64,000 nt of DNA from SCTM01 sp965279655 (lineage in GTDB: Bacteria > Pseudomonadota > Alphaproteobacteria > Rhodospirillales > Rhodospirillaceae): the NCBI GenBank assembly GCA_965279655.1, contig OZ257255.1, positions 4,464,001-4,528,000 of the forward strand. Reading direction: 5' to 3'. Numbering within the stretch: position 1 is the first letter of the stretch; each line of letters starts with the position of its first letter. A program made the position numbers and the translations under genes. Below, piece after piece: positions 52,605 to 61,772 of the stretch. The notes beneath the pieces are model-generated. The model did not search any database and was not told the origin of the DNA. It worked only from the letters and a program-made list of their open reading frames with translations.

Positions 52605-53696
52605 ATGAAAAAACGCGAACCCATCGATCTCGTCGGCCGTATGGCCACGCGTCTCGATCTGAATACGCCGGATACGAAGGCCGAGGCACAAACCACGACG
52701 GCGCTGCGGGTCGCCGCCGTCCCGCCGACGCCCCAGCCGTCGGCGCCGGCACCGCGCATCGTCGGCCGCGAGCCTCCGCCGCCGCGGGTGGAACCGAGCT
52801 TCGAGCGCCGTTCCGTCGGCGTGACGCGACCTGACGTGCCGCGCGCGGAACCCACGGAGGCGCGGATCGAAGTGCCGCCTCCGGCGGAGCCCGCGCCGCA
52901 GACTACGCCGCAGGATATGCCTGCGGTCGCAGCCGAAATGCCGCCCCCCGCGACGGAGGCAACGGATCGCAAGTTCTTCGAGTTGAATCTCGTGCGCTTG
53001 CAGAAAGAAGGCTTCCTCACGCCGCAGAATCAGCGCTCCCTGATCGCGGAGGAGTACCGCATCATCAAACGGCCGTTGCTGCGCGCCGCCTTCGACCAGT
53101 CGGCCAACGACCCAGAGCATCTCAATCACGTCGTCATGATCACCAGCGCCCGTCCAGGCGAGGGCAAGACTTTCACCGCGATCAATCTCGCCATGAGCGT
53201 CGCGACCGAACGCGATCTGCATGTGCTGCTGGTTGACTGCGATATCCGCCGCATGGGCATGAGCAAGAAACTCGGCGTCGCGGACCGCAAGGGTCTGATG
53301 GATGTGCTGAGCGATCCGACGGTGACGCTGTCAGACGTGATTCTGCGCACCAATGTCCCGAACCTCGCGATCATCCCTTCCGGGCAACCCGTGGAAGCGT
53401 CGACGGAAGTGTTCGCCAGCGCCAAGATGACGCGACTGGTGGACGATATCGCGCGGCGCTATCCGGACCGCTTCATTATCTTCGATGCGCCGCCGGTGCT
53501 CGCTTCCAGCGAGCCGGGCGTGCTCGCGGTCCATGTCGGCCAGACGGTGATGGTGGTGTACGCCAACGAAACCAGCAAAAGGGCGATCGCTCAGTCCATT
53601 CCGTTGATCGCCGGCTGTCCCAACATCAACTTTGTCCTCAATCGCGTCACCCTGGCGGCCGGGCCGGACCGGTTCGGCTACTATGGAACCTATTAA
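52605..53696 (+). CDS. XrtA-locus BY-type tyrosine kinase
   Basis: A 363-residue cytoplasmic bacterial tyrosine kinase. Residues about 30-120 are a proline/alanine/glutamate-rich disordered extension. The kinase has Walker A TSARPGEGKTFTAINLA, Walker A' HVLLVDCDIRR and Walker B FIIFDAPPV. The C-terminus ends FGYYGTY, a tyrosine cluster that is the usual autophosphorylation site. It works with the separate chain-length protein. The ATG at 52605 follows AAGGGTGTGACC; an upstream ATG at 52584 overlaps the previous gene. Its end overlaps the next gene by 14 bases. Confidence 0.92.
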   Translation: MKKREPIDLVGRMATRLDLNTPDTKAEAQTTTALRVAAVPPTPQPSAPAPRIVGREPPPPRVEPSFERRSVGVTRPDVPRAEPTEARIEVPPPAEPAPQTTPQDMPAVAAEMPPPATEATDRKFFELNLVRLQKEGFLTPQNQRSLIAEEYRIIKRPLLRAAFDQSANDPEHLNHVVMITSARPGEGKTFTAINLAMSVATERDLHVLLVDCDIRRMGMSKKLGVADRKGLMDVLSDPTVTLSDVILRTNVPNLAIIPSGQPVEASTEVFASAKMTRLVDDIARRYPDRFIIFDAPPVLASSEPGVLAVHVGQTVMVVYANETSKRAIAQSIPLIAGCPNINFVLNRVTLAAGPDRFGYYGTY

Positions 53697-55341
53697 GGTT
53701 AAGTGCGGCGTCGGTCGGCTGACCTTCGGCATCTCCGCGGCGGCGCTGATGTGCGTGAGCGCATCGGCATTCGCGCAACCGGCCGATCAGATTAACCGCG
53801 TTCCGTTGCCGACGACGGCGCCGAGTATTGGACAGACGCCGGTCGTCAATCCCACAACCGGACAACCCGACATCGTTGGGCCGTCGCCCGCGCCGCAGCG
53901 CCGCAAGCGCGGTGGTCGCTTCGGTGCGCGGGCAGAAGAGGAAGATGGGCAAGACAAGCGCCGGCCCGGGATCCACATCGTGCCCCGCGGCGAGGTGGAT
54001 CTGACCTATACCGACAACGTGCTGGTTTCCAACACCAACCGGCAGAGCGACTTCATCGTGTCGCCTTCAGCGGGCCTGCAGGCGGAAGGCAACACGGCGA
54101 AGAGCCGGCTGTTTGTCGACGGCGCGGTCGCTTACGACTTCTACAAGGACACCACGTCCTTCAACGGCGCGCGCGTGCACGGCCTTGCGGACTTCCGCAC
54201 GGAGATGTTCGACCGTCTCCTGGACTTCGACGCCCGCGCCTCCACCGGCCAGCAGCGCATCTCGGCGTTCGACCGCGGCCCGGCGACGGAGCGTTCCTTC
54301 GGCGGGAACCAGGCGCAGGTCACGACCTATGGCGCGACCCCCACGGTGCGCTGGAGCAACGGCAACTTTGCCGACGGCGAAGCCAGCTACGATTTCCAGG
54401 GTGTGAGCTACGGCGCCGCCGGCGCGAGCAACACCGGCATTCCGCTGAGCAATTTTTATCAACACACCGGCAGGCTTCGGCTCGCCAACGGCGCAGCCTT
54501 TGGCCGGTTCGGCTGGTCTGTCGATGGCGCCATGCAGCATCAAGATCGCGGCTCGGACACCTCGGACCGTTACAACGGCTCCGGCTCTGTCACCTACTTG
54601 GCGCGCTACAATCTCCAGCTCATCGGTACGGTGGGCTACGAACACATCGGCGAGCCCGGCCTCCCCCAAAGCGTCAGCGGGACGTTCGTGACCGGCGGCA
54701 TCCGCTGGGCTCCCGGCACGCGCACGGAAATCGAGTTCGACGGCGGCTGGCGCTATCGCGAACCGTATTTCAGCGGTCGGATCAGCTACGCCGTGCTGCG
54801 CTGGATGAAACTGCGCGCGTCCTACACAGAGACCATCGACACCCCGCAGAGCGTTGTCGGGCGGAACCTGTTGAATGCCGTCAGCGGAGCGGACGGTGTC
54901 ACGCGCGATCCCCTCACGGGGCTCCCTGTGGACCCGACTTTCAGCCCGTTCGGCTTGAGCAATGTCGCTTTCCGCCGCAAGGCGCTGGAAGTGGGCATCG
55001 ACGGCACGATTGGGCGAAATAGCTATTCGTTGTCGGGACTTTATGAGCGCCGCAACGTTGGGACGATCACAGGCAAGGATTTGCGCGGAACCGCTGCAGT
55101 CGGGCGTCAACTGACGCCGAGCCTCAAAGGGACATTGTCCGTGAGTTATGATCGGGTCACTGGAAGCACGTTCGCGGTGGGCCAAAAGTCCACCACCGTG
55201 CAAGCGCGCGCGCAGCTCGACTACGCGCTGGGTGCCCGCACCAACGTCGCTGTGTCCTACATCTACCAGCGTCTCGCCGCGCCGCCGCTGATCCACAGCC
55301 GCGAGAACGTGGCCATGCTGGTCCTCACCCGCAAATTCTGA
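53683..55341 (+). CDS. XrtA/PEP-CTERM-associated outer-membrane beta-barrel protein
   Basis: A 552-residue outer-membrane protein of the kind regularly found in exosortase loci (TIGR03016 type). Signal peptide up to ASAFAQ; a low-complexity Pro/Arg/Glu-rich linker (about 60-105); then a beta-barrel from VPRGEVDLTYTDNVLVSNTNRQSDF to the aromatic end VLTRKF. It resembles putative exopolysaccharide secretion porins of the OtsA/BBP2 type. Its ATG lies inside the kinase gene end, and the ATPase gene follows after six bases. Confidence 0.87.
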   Translation: MEPIKVKCGVGRLTFGISAAALMCVSASAFAQPADQINRVPLPTTAPSIGQTPVVNPTTGQPDIVGPSPAPQRRKRGGRFGARAEEEDGQDKRRPGIHIVPRGEVDLTYTDNVLVSNTNRQSDFIVSPSAGLQAEGNTAKSRLFVDGAVAYDFYKDTTSFNGARVHGLADFRTEMFDRLLDFDARASTGQQRISAFDRGPATERSFGGNQAQVTTYGATPTVRWSNGNFADGEASYDFQGVSYGAAGASNTGIPLSNFYQHTGRLRLANGAAFGRFGWSVDGAMQHQDRGSDTSDRYNGSGSVTYLARYNLQLIGTVGYEHIGEPGLPQSVSGTFVTGGIRWAPGTRTEIEFDGGWRYREPYFSGRISYAVLRWMKLRASYTETIDTPQSVVGRNLLNAVSGADGVTRDPLTGLPVDPTFSPFGLSNVAFRRKALEVGIDGTIGRNSYSLSGLYERRNVGTITGKDLRGTAAVGRQLTPSLKGTLSVSYDRVTGSTFAVGQKSTTVQARAQLDYALGARTNVAVSYIYQRLAAPPLIHSRENVAMLVLTRKF

Positions 55342-55347
55342 TCGATC

Positions 55348-56190
55348 ATGTACGAACAATTTTTTCATCTCACCGAAGCCCCGTTCCAGCTCACGCCGGA
55401 CGCGCGCTATTTCTTCCCCAGCAAGGGGCACGCGCGTGCCATGGGCTATCTCACTTTCGGCCTCAGCCAAGGCGAGGGCTTCGTGGTGATCACCGGCGAG
55501 GTTGGCGCGGGAAAGACCACGCTGCTGGGGCACCTGCTGGCCACGCTCGATCCCAACAAGTTCGTCGCCGCGACGGTGGTGACGTCCCAGCTCGGCGCCG
55601 ACGATCTCCTGCGCATGGTCGCCGCCGGCTTCAATCTCAAGCAGGAAGGCCTCGATAAGGCGAGTGTGCTGGGCCGGCTGCATTCCTACCTCAAGGGCGT
55701 CTCCGCCCGCGGCAGCCGCGCCGTGGTGATCGTGGACGAAGCGCAGACCCTCTCGATGGGCGCGCTGGAGGAACTGCGCATGCTGTCGAACCTGCAGGTG
55801 GGCCGGCCGCCCTGTCTGCAAGTGCTTCTGCTCGGCCAGCCGCAATTCCGCGAGAAGATCGGCACGACCGATCTCGCGCAACTTCGTCAACGCATTATCG
55901 CGAGTTATCATTTGGGCCCCATCACCATGGAAGAAACGCGCGAATACATCCGCCACCGCCTCACGCAGGCCGGCTGGAAGGGCGATCCTGACGTGACGGA
56001 AGACGCCTATCCCGCGGTTTACAAGGCGACCGGCGGCGTGCCGCGTCTCATCAACGTGCTGTTCAGCCGCGTGCTGATGTACTGCTTCCTCGAGCAGCAG
56101 CACCGTATCGATGCCGATACCGTGGACGAGGTCGCCGAGGACATGCACTCGGAATTCGAAGGCTGGCATCAATCCCGCGCCGCCAGCTGA
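55348..56190 (+). CDS. XrtA-associated AAA ATPase (ExeA-like)
   Basis: A 280-residue ATPase of the GspA/ExeA type. It begins MYEQFFHLTEAPFQLTPDARYFFPS, the family signature; Walker A is GEVGAGKTTLL (about 50-60), Walker B VVIVDEAQTLS, and the C-terminal AAA lid follows. The classical ExeA transmembrane and peptidoglycan-binding region is missing, as is usual for the exosortase-linked form. Its exact task in export is not known. It precedes the deacetylase gene by four bases. Confidence 0.92.
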   Translation: MYEQFFHLTEAPFQLTPDARYFFPSKGHARAMGYLTFGLSQGEGFVVITGEVGAGKTTLLGHLLATLDPNKFVAATVVTSQLGADDLLRMVAAGFNLKQEGLDKASVLGRLHSYLKGVSARGSRAVVIVDEAQTLSMGALEELRMLSNLQVGRPPCLQVLLLGQPQFREKIGTTDLAQLRQRIIASYHLGPITMEETREYIRHRLTQAGWKGDPDVTEDAYPAVYKATGGVPRLINVLFSRVLMYCFLEQQHRIDADTVDEVAEDMHSEFEGWHQSRAAS

Positions 56191-56194
56191 CGCC

Positions 56195-57106
56195 ATGCTC
56201 GACGCCACCTCGCCATTCGATCCCATTCCGCCCGTCACGCCGCGCCGCGTGCGCGACCGCATCGTCAACGCGATGACGGTGGATGTGGAGGAGCATTTCC
56301 AGGTGCAGGCGCTTGCCGGCCAAGTGCCGCGCGACTCGTGGGAGAGCCGCGCCTCCCGCGTGGAGGACTCCACCGTCCGCGTGCTCGACCTGTTCGCACG
56401 CCATGGGGTGAAGGGCACGTTCTTCACCCTCGGCTGGGTGGCGGAACGCCATCCGGCATTGATCCGCCGCATCGTCCTGGCCGGCCACGAACTGGCAAGC
56501 CACGGCTACGAGCACGCCCGCGCCGACAGCCAGACGCCGACCGCCTTCCGCGCCGATATCCGCCGTACCAAGTCCATCCTTGAAGACGCCGCGGGTGTGC
56601 AAGTGCGCGGCTATCGCGCCGCCACCTTCTCCATCGGCCAAAGCAATCTCTGGGCGTTCCCGATTCTGGAAGAGGAGGGCTATGCCTATTCCTCCAGCGT
56701 CAACCCGATCCGCCACGATCTCTACGGCATGGAACACGCGCCGCGCTTTCCGTTCCATCCCTTGGGGTCGCAGCATTTTGTCGAAGTGCCGATCACGACG
56801 GTGCGCTTTGCCGGACGCAACCTGCCCTGCGGCGGCGGCGGATTTTTCCGTCTTCTACCCTATGCGTGGTCGCACTGGGCGATCGGCCAGGTGAACACCG
56901 CCGACCAACAGCCGTCGATGTTCTACTTCCACCCGTGGGAAATCGATCCGGGACAGCCGCGAGAGTCCGGCCTGCCGCTGAAATCGCGCCTGCGCCACTA
57001 CGTCAATCTCGACCGGATGGAGGCGAAGCTTGACAACCTTCTCTCCGACTTCGCTTGGGATCGCGTCGACCGCACCTTCCTGCCGCATATCGGGGCCACC
57101 TCATGA
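56195..57106 (+). CDS. XrtA-locus polysaccharide deacetylase
   Basis: A 303-residue NodB-fold deacetylase. MTVDVEEHFQ gives the catalytic Asp and metal Asp pair; ELASHGYEHAR is the SH-x3-H metal motif; GYRAATFSIG and FYFHPWEIDPGQPR complete the site. It removes acetyl groups from GlcNAc-like units of the polysaccharide; no signal peptide is seen. I start at 56195 (MLDATSPF), four bases after the ATPase stop; the frame is open to 56111 but that part overlaps the ATPase. The stop overlaps the FemAB start (ATGA). Confidence 0.92.
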   Translation: MLDATSPFDPIPPVTPRRVRDRIVNAMTVDVEEHFQVQALAGQVPRDSWESRASRVEDSTVRVLDLFARHGVKGTFFTLGWVAERHPALIRRIVLAGHELASHGYEHARADSQTPTAFRADIRRTKSILEDAAGVQVRGYRAATFSIGQSNLWAFPILEEEGYAYSSSVNPIRHDLYGMEHAPRFPFHPLGSQHFVEVPITTVRFAGRNLPCGGGGFFRLLPYAWSHWAIGQVNTADQQPSMFYFHPWEIDPGQPRESGLPLKSRLRHYVNLDRMEAKLDNLLSDFAWDRVDRTFLPHIGATS

Positions 57107-58161
57107 ACGCCGATCAGATCCGCATCGTGCCTGCGTCCACCGTGCATGAACTCACCGAAGCCGATGCGCCGCGCTGGGATGTGTTTGTCGAGACCTGCGA
57201 CGAGGCGACGTTCTTCCATCGCGCCGGCTGGCGCACGGTGATCGAACGCAGCTTCGGCCACAAGACGCACTATCTGTTCGCCGAGCGCGACGGAATGATC
57301 GTCGGCGTGCTGCCGCTGGTGGAGATCAAGAGCGCCCTGTTCGGACACGCATTCATCTCGAATGCTTTCTCGGTCTGCGGCGGCCCGGCCTGTCTGGATG
57401 AAGCGGCGCGTGCGGCATTGGACGCCAAGGCCGAGGACCTGTTCCGCAAATCCGGCGCGACGTATCTCGAGTACCGCTGCCCCGCACGCCTCAAGCACGG
57501 CTGGCACACCCGCAACGACCTTTATGCGAGCTTCGCGGCCCCTTTGGCGACGAAGGAAGACGAGAACCTCAAGCAGATCCCGCGCAAGCAGCGCGCCGTT
57601 GTGCGCAAGGCGATCGAATCCCCGCTCACCTGGCAGATCGAGAAGTCGGTCGACAATCTCTACCGCCTCTACGCGGTCAGCGTCCGCAACCTCGGCACGC
57701 CGGTGTTCGGCAAGCGCTACTTCCGCAATCTGATGGACGTGTTCGGCGATGATATCGACGTGCTGACGGTCTCCACCAACGGCGAGCCCGTCGCCAGCGT
57801 GATGAACTTCTACTTCAAGGGCCGGGTGATGCCGTTCTACACCGGCTCCCTGCCGACAGCGCGCAAGCTCGGCGCCAACGATCTGATGTACTGGCGTCTG
57901 ATGCGTCACGCCGTCGGCCGCGAGTGCAACGTGTTCGACTTCGGTCGCAGCAAGATTGGCACCGGGCCGTATGATTTCAAGCGCAACTGGGGCTTCGAGC
58001 CCAAGCCCATCGCCCATCAGTACCTGACCAAGCCAGGCGTGGAGATGCCGAACGTGAACCCGACCAACCCGAAGTACCAACGATTGATCGCGGCCTGGAA
58101 GAAACTTCCCCTGCCGGTGGCCAACTTCATCGGCCCGATCATTGTGCGCAACATCGGCTAG
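57103..58161 (+). CDS. XrtA-associated FemAB family GNAT protein
   Basis: A 352-residue FemAB-like double-GNAT protein with DEATFFHRAGWRTVIERSFGHKTHY at the start, RNLGTPVFGKRYFRNLM in the middle and FDFGRSKIGTGPYDFKRNWGFEP near the end, the signature of the exosortase-associated group. FemAB enzymes transfer aminoacyl groups; here the acceptor is probably the exopolysaccharide or its lipid intermediate. It is the last gene before a strong terminator. Confidence 0.9.
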   Translation: MNADQIRIVPASTVHELTEADAPRWDVFVETCDEATFFHRAGWRTVIERSFGHKTHYLFAERDGMIVGVLPLVEIKSALFGHAFISNAFSVCGGPACLDEAARAALDAKAEDLFRKSGATYLEYRCPARLKHGWHTRNDLYASFAAPLATKEDENLKQIPRKQRAVVRKAIESPLTWQIEKSVDNLYRLYAVSVRNLGTPVFGKRYFRNLMDVFGDDIDVLTVSTNGEPVASVMNFYFKGRVMPFYTGSLPTARKLGANDLMYWRLMRHAVGRECNVFDFGRSKIGTGPYDFKRNWGFEPKPIAHQYLTKPGVEMPNVNPTNPKYQRLIAAWKKLPLPVANFIGPIIVRNIG

Positions 58162-58184
58162 GGCGCTGGATCGCGCACCACAAA

Positions 58185-58217
58185 AAAAGGGCCCAGCACC
58201 GGGCCCTTTTCTTTTTT
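58185..58217. terminator. bidirectional rho-independent terminator
   Basis: Perfect 10-base arms AAAAGGGCCC (58185-58194) and GGGCCCTTTT (58201-58210) round AGCACC, followed by a CTTTTTT run on the plus strand and preceded by an A-run (58182-58188), which reads as T on the minus strand. It sits between the convergent FemAB and amidotransferase genes and should stop both transcripts. Confidence 0.93.
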
Positions 58218-60180
58218 AGGATGCTTTGCGCACCGATGCCGGGGGATGACGCTCCGCTCGCGTCGTGACGTTGCCATAGGCTTCGTCCCGCGCCAGGAAG
58301 CGCTCGAACATCAGCAGCGCCCACAAGCTTTGCGAATTGTCGCGCCGGCCAGATTGGTGATCGGCCAGCAGTTCGCGCAAGCGCGCGGGCTCGAAGATCT
58401 CGGTATCCAGCAGCAACGGCGAGGCCAGGGCCGCGGCGATCGCCGGACGCAGGGGGCCGCGCAGCCACGCCGCGACCGGCGTGGCGAAGCCCTGCTTGGG
58501 CCGGTACAGCAACTCGCGCGGCACCATCGGTTCCAGCGCTTTCTTGAGCACCGCCTTGTACTCGCCGCCGTCGAGCTTCAGGTTCGCCGGGAGATTGGTG
58601 GCCCAGCTGAACAGTTCATGGTCCAGGAACGGGCTGCGCACTTCAAGACCGTGGGCCATGCTGGCGCGATCCACCTTTACCAGCATGCGCCCGGCCAGCC
58701 AGGTTTTCGTGTCGACGTATTGCGCCTGGAACAAGGGATCGTCGGACGGCGCCCGCGCGAACAACTCCGCCACCACATCGCGCGAACGATAGCCCTGCAG
58801 GCTGCGGCGGAAGGCCGGTCGTGTCAGGCTGTTCCACATGGTCTCGTTCATGACCGCGAGGCCGGAGAAGTAGGCATCCGCGGCGCTACTGGCGAGTTCG
58901 CGGAAGGTCGCCTTGGCGCGGAACACGCGCGGCGCCCAGCCTAGCTGCGGATAGAGCCGCGCCAACGTGCCGAACACGGGCCCACGGATCGCGGCGGGCA
59001 GCAGCCGGCGCACGCGGTCCTCGCGCACATGCCATAGATAGCGGCGATATCCGGCGAAACCTTCGTCGCCGCCGTCGCCGGACAAGGCCACGGTCACCCG
59101 CTCGCGGGCGATCGCGCAGACTTTGTAGGTCGGCAGGGCGGAATTATCTGCGAAGGGTTCGTCGTAGGTGGCGGCGATGCGGTCGAGCAGGCCCATGTCA
59201 TCCGTCAGGGCCTCAGGCGCGACCACGCGCTCCACGTGATCGGTGGCGTAGCGCTCCGCCATCTGGCGCGCGTAATCGCGCTCATCGTGGCTCGCCTCGC
59301 CGAATCCGATGGTGCATGTGTTCACCGGTGCGCCCATCAAGCCAGCCATGTGGGCGACCACGCCGCTGGAATCCACGCCGCCGGAGAGGAAGGCGCCCAA
59401 GGGCACCTCGGACATCAGGCGGCGCTCGACCGCGATCCGCAGCCGGCGATTGGTTTCGGCGGTTGCCTCCGGCAGGTCGATGCGCGCATCTGCGCGCGGT
59501 GCTTCCAGGTCCCAGTATTGGGCGATGCTCGGCGCGCTGCCGCGTTTCCACAGCAGCATGTGGCCCGGCGGGAGTTTGTAGATGTCGCGATAGATGGTCT
59601 TCGGATCCGGCACATAGCCGTAGCCGAAATAGTCGGCCACAGCCTGTGGTGAAATGCGGCGCGTCACCCAGGAGCAGGCGGCGAGCGCTTTCAGTTCGGA
59701 GGCGAAGGCGAGCCGCCGCCCGTCGGGCATGGCGTAGTACAGCGGCTTCTTGCCGAGCCGGTCGCGGGCGATGAACAGCGTCTGTGCGCGCACATCCCAC
59801 AGGGCGAAAGCGAACATGCCGTTGAAGCGCGTCACGCACGCCGGCCCCCAGGCGCGCCAGGCATGGAGAATGACTTCCGTGTCGCTGTGGGTGCGGCAAA
59901 CGTGACCCAGCGCGGCCAGTTCCGCCATCAGCTCCCGGAAATTGTAGATCTCGCCGTTGAATACGACAGAGACCAAGCCGTCCGCGGTGTGCATCGGCTG
60001 CGTGCCGCCGCCAACGTCGATGATCGCCAGGCGCCGGTGGCCCAGCGCCACACCCGGTGCAAGGTGGAATCCCTCGCCGTCGGGGCCGCGATGGGCGATC
60101 GCGTCGGCCATGCGTTGCAACAGCCGCACGTCGATCGCGCTCGGCTCCCGGCCGTCGAACAGTCCGACAATCCCGCACAT
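58216..60180 (-). CDS. XrtA-locus AsnB-type glutamine amidotransferase
   Basis: A 654-residue protein with the asparagine-synthetase-B layout. Cys2 (MCGIVGLFDG) is the glutaminase nucleophile, with HRGPDGEGFH and FNGEIYNFREL; the synthetase half carries the PP-loop LSGGVDSSGVVAHMAG (about 270) and the ALSGDGGDEGFAGYRRYLWH segment. Exosortase loci regularly include such a protein, thought to amidate a sugar acid or modify the polymer, rather than make asparagine. It starts two bases after the exosortase stop. The true start is MCG, not the long open extension upstream. Confidence 0.92.
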   Translation of the reverse strand: MCGIVGLFDGREPSAIDVRLLQRMADAIAHRGPDGEGFHLAPGVALGHRRLAIIDVGGGTQPMHTADGLVSVVFNGEIYNFRELMAELAALGHVCRTHSDTEVILHAWRAWGPACVTRFNGMFAFALWDVRAQTLFIARDRLGKKPLYYAMPDGRRLAFASELKALAACSWVTRRISPQAVADYFGYGYVPDPKTIYRDIYKLPPGHMLLWKRGSAPSIAQYWDLEAPRADARIDLPEATAETNRRLRIAVERRLMSEVPLGAFLSGGVDSSGVVAHMAGLMGAPVNTCTIGFGEASHDERDYARQMAERYATDHVERVVAPEALTDDMGLLDRIAATYDEPFADNSALPTYKVCAIARERVTVALSGDGGDEGFAGYRRYLWHVREDRVRRLLPAAIRGPVFGTLARLYPQLGWAPRVFRAKATFRELASSAADAYFSGLAVMNETMWNSLTRPAFRRSLQGYRSRDVVAELFARAPSDDPLFQAQYVDTKTWLAGRMLVKVDRASMAHGLEVRSPFLDHELFSWATNLPANLKLDGGEYKAVLKKALEPMVPRELLYRPKQGFATPVAAWLRGPLRPAIAAALASPLLLDTEIFEPARLRELLADHQSGRRDNSQSLWALLMFERFLARDEAYGNVTTRAERHPPASVRKAS

Positions 60181-60182
60181 AT

Positions 60183-61772
60183 CTAGTTGCTTCCTGAAAG
60201 AACCGCAGAGGCATCGATCCGCGCCGCTGCTGTCTGTAAAAGGCGCGTCGCCGCGTCCGGCGTATCGATCACATCTGTCGAGAGCGCGAAGAACGCGCCG
60301 GGCGCGGCATTGCCGCTGAGACGCTGCTTCGCCGCGCATAGCTTGGCGGTGAGGCGGCTGGCGGTGACGCATTCAGCGCTCACATACCAGGACAAGGCGA
60401 CGCGGGACCGGTTTCCGGAGCGCAACAGCACTTGCGGCACCGTGAGTGCATGCCCGTTGATCGTCACGGCAGCGGTCTGGCGCGCGACTTCTTCCCAAAT
60501 CTTGCCGTCCGCCGGTGTGTTCATACGGGCCGCGGCCTCGCGCCCATCGCGCTGCGCGCGATAGCCGACCACGGCAAGGTTCAGGGCGCGGCCTTCAGCG
60601 ATATAGGTGCCGTGTTCCGCCGCATCGCCCGCGACCGTCCCGGGCTGCCATGTCGGCGGCAGCGGCGAGCGCGCCCAATCTCCCAATTGATTCGGCAACG
60701 TCAGCGTCATCGGCGCGGCGTCCTCGGTCCCGGTGGTCGCGCGGGCCAAGGCGACGGGCAGGGCCGCGACCACCAACACCGCCGCGGCGGTGCCGCTGGC
60801 GAGCAACGGGCGCGGGACCCGCCATGCGGCGTCACCGGCGACGAACGGCTGCGGGCGCGGGGCGGGGATGCTGATGCGGGCGCCGAACCACATCATCACC
60901 AGCATGATCACGCCGAAGAAGCCCCAGCCGTAGAGCAGATGGTCGTCGGCGATCGCGATACGGCGGTGGCTCCATTCCGTGATCACGATGATCAGATAGA
61001 TGCGCACGATGTTGGCGAGCATCGAGGCGGTGAGTGCCACCATCACGCACCAGATGCGCGTGGAGACCTTGGCGTAGGTCAGTTTCCCGTACAGCAGCGC
61101 CAAGGCAAACGAAGCGAGCAGGAAGTTCAGGCCCGCGCAGCCTGGCTCCACCAGGAAATTCCCCTGCGGCACCTGGATGAAGAAGCCCTCGGCAAACACC
61201 GGAATGCCCGACAGCTTCACCAGCAGGAGAGCGCCCGCGTGGCTCAGCTTCTGCAGGGGCGTCAGCAGGAATTCGCCGGTCGGCACCATGAGGAACAGGA
61301 ATAGTAGCGGGAACAGCATCACGCGGTAGACCCGCGGGCCCAGCACACCGAGGAACAGGGCCTGCATGAAGCCCACCAGGGCGAAATGGCGGCCTTCGCT
61401 CACACCCACGAGATCGGAGGCCAGCCACAGTAGGCCCGACGCCACCGCCACCGGCAGGCCCCACCAGCTCGGCTTGGGTTCGATGCCGGAGAGCCGGCCC
61501 CGGTCCATCCAGGCGACGTACAGGGCGATGGGGGCAATCAGGTATCCGTAATTATACGCAGAAGAGGAATGCCACAGGGCAAGCGCGCTCGCCGCCGTTT
61601 CTGCGAACAGCGCCAGGATCGCAACCACTCCGATTGCGATGACCATCAGATATTCCCGCCAAACGGGCGGGAACCCTGCGGTGGGGTTCGGTGTTCCACT
61701 ACGCAACTTGCTCACCTCGGAGAGAGAAACACCGGGAAGGGCCAACTGTTCGGCGTAGGTAAATGCAATCAC
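60183..61772 (-). CDS. xrtA: exosortase A with fused EpsI domain
   Basis: A 529-residue polytopic membrane peptidase/transferase. The first ~310 residues hold eight or so helices with the catalytic triad Cys212 (VEPGCAGLNF), Arg257 (ANIVRIYL) and His278 (ADDHLLYGW). The last 190 residues are an EpsI (DUF3485) domain in the periplasm. XrtA cleaves PEP-CTERM tails and ties sorting to exopolysaccharide production. The start is uncertain: GTG at 61772 overlaps the divergent glycosyltransferase start by ten bases; a GTG at 61715 would leave room for promoters. Confidence 0.93.
   Translation of the reverse strand: MIAFTYAEQLALPGVSLSEVSKLRSGTPNPTAGFPPVWREYLMVIAIGVVAILALFAETAASALALWHSSSAYNYGYLIAPIALYVAWMDRGRLSGIEPKPSWWGLPVAVASGLLWLASDLVGVSEGRHFALVGFMQALFLGVLGPRVYRVMLFPLLFLFLMVPTGEFLLTPLQKLSHAGALLLVKLSGIPVFAEGFFIQVPQGNFLVEPGCAGLNFLLASFALALLYGKLTYAKVSTRIWCVMVALTASMLANIVRIYLIIVITEWSHRRIAIADDHLLYGWGFFGVIMLVMMWFGARISIPAPRPQPFVAGDAAWRVPRPLLASGTAAAVLVVAALPVALARATTGTEDAAPMTLTLPNQLGDWARSPLPPTWQPGTVAGDAAEHGTYIAEGRALNLAVVGYRAQRDGREAAARMNTPADGKIWEEVARQTAAVTINGHALTVPQVLLRSGNRSRVALSWYVSAECVTASRLTAKLCAAKQRLSGNAAPGAFFALSTDVIDTPDAATRLLQTAAARIDASAVLSGSN

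Noticed and set aside
54067..56472. Open frame of about 800 codons on the minus strand
   Set aside because: It is antisense to the outer-membrane protein, ATPase and deacetylase genes, which have firm signatures.
58216..60180. Housekeeping asparagine synthetase
   Set aside because: Domain order is the same, but its position two bases from exosortase A and opposite the FemAB gene fits the XrtA amidotransferase.
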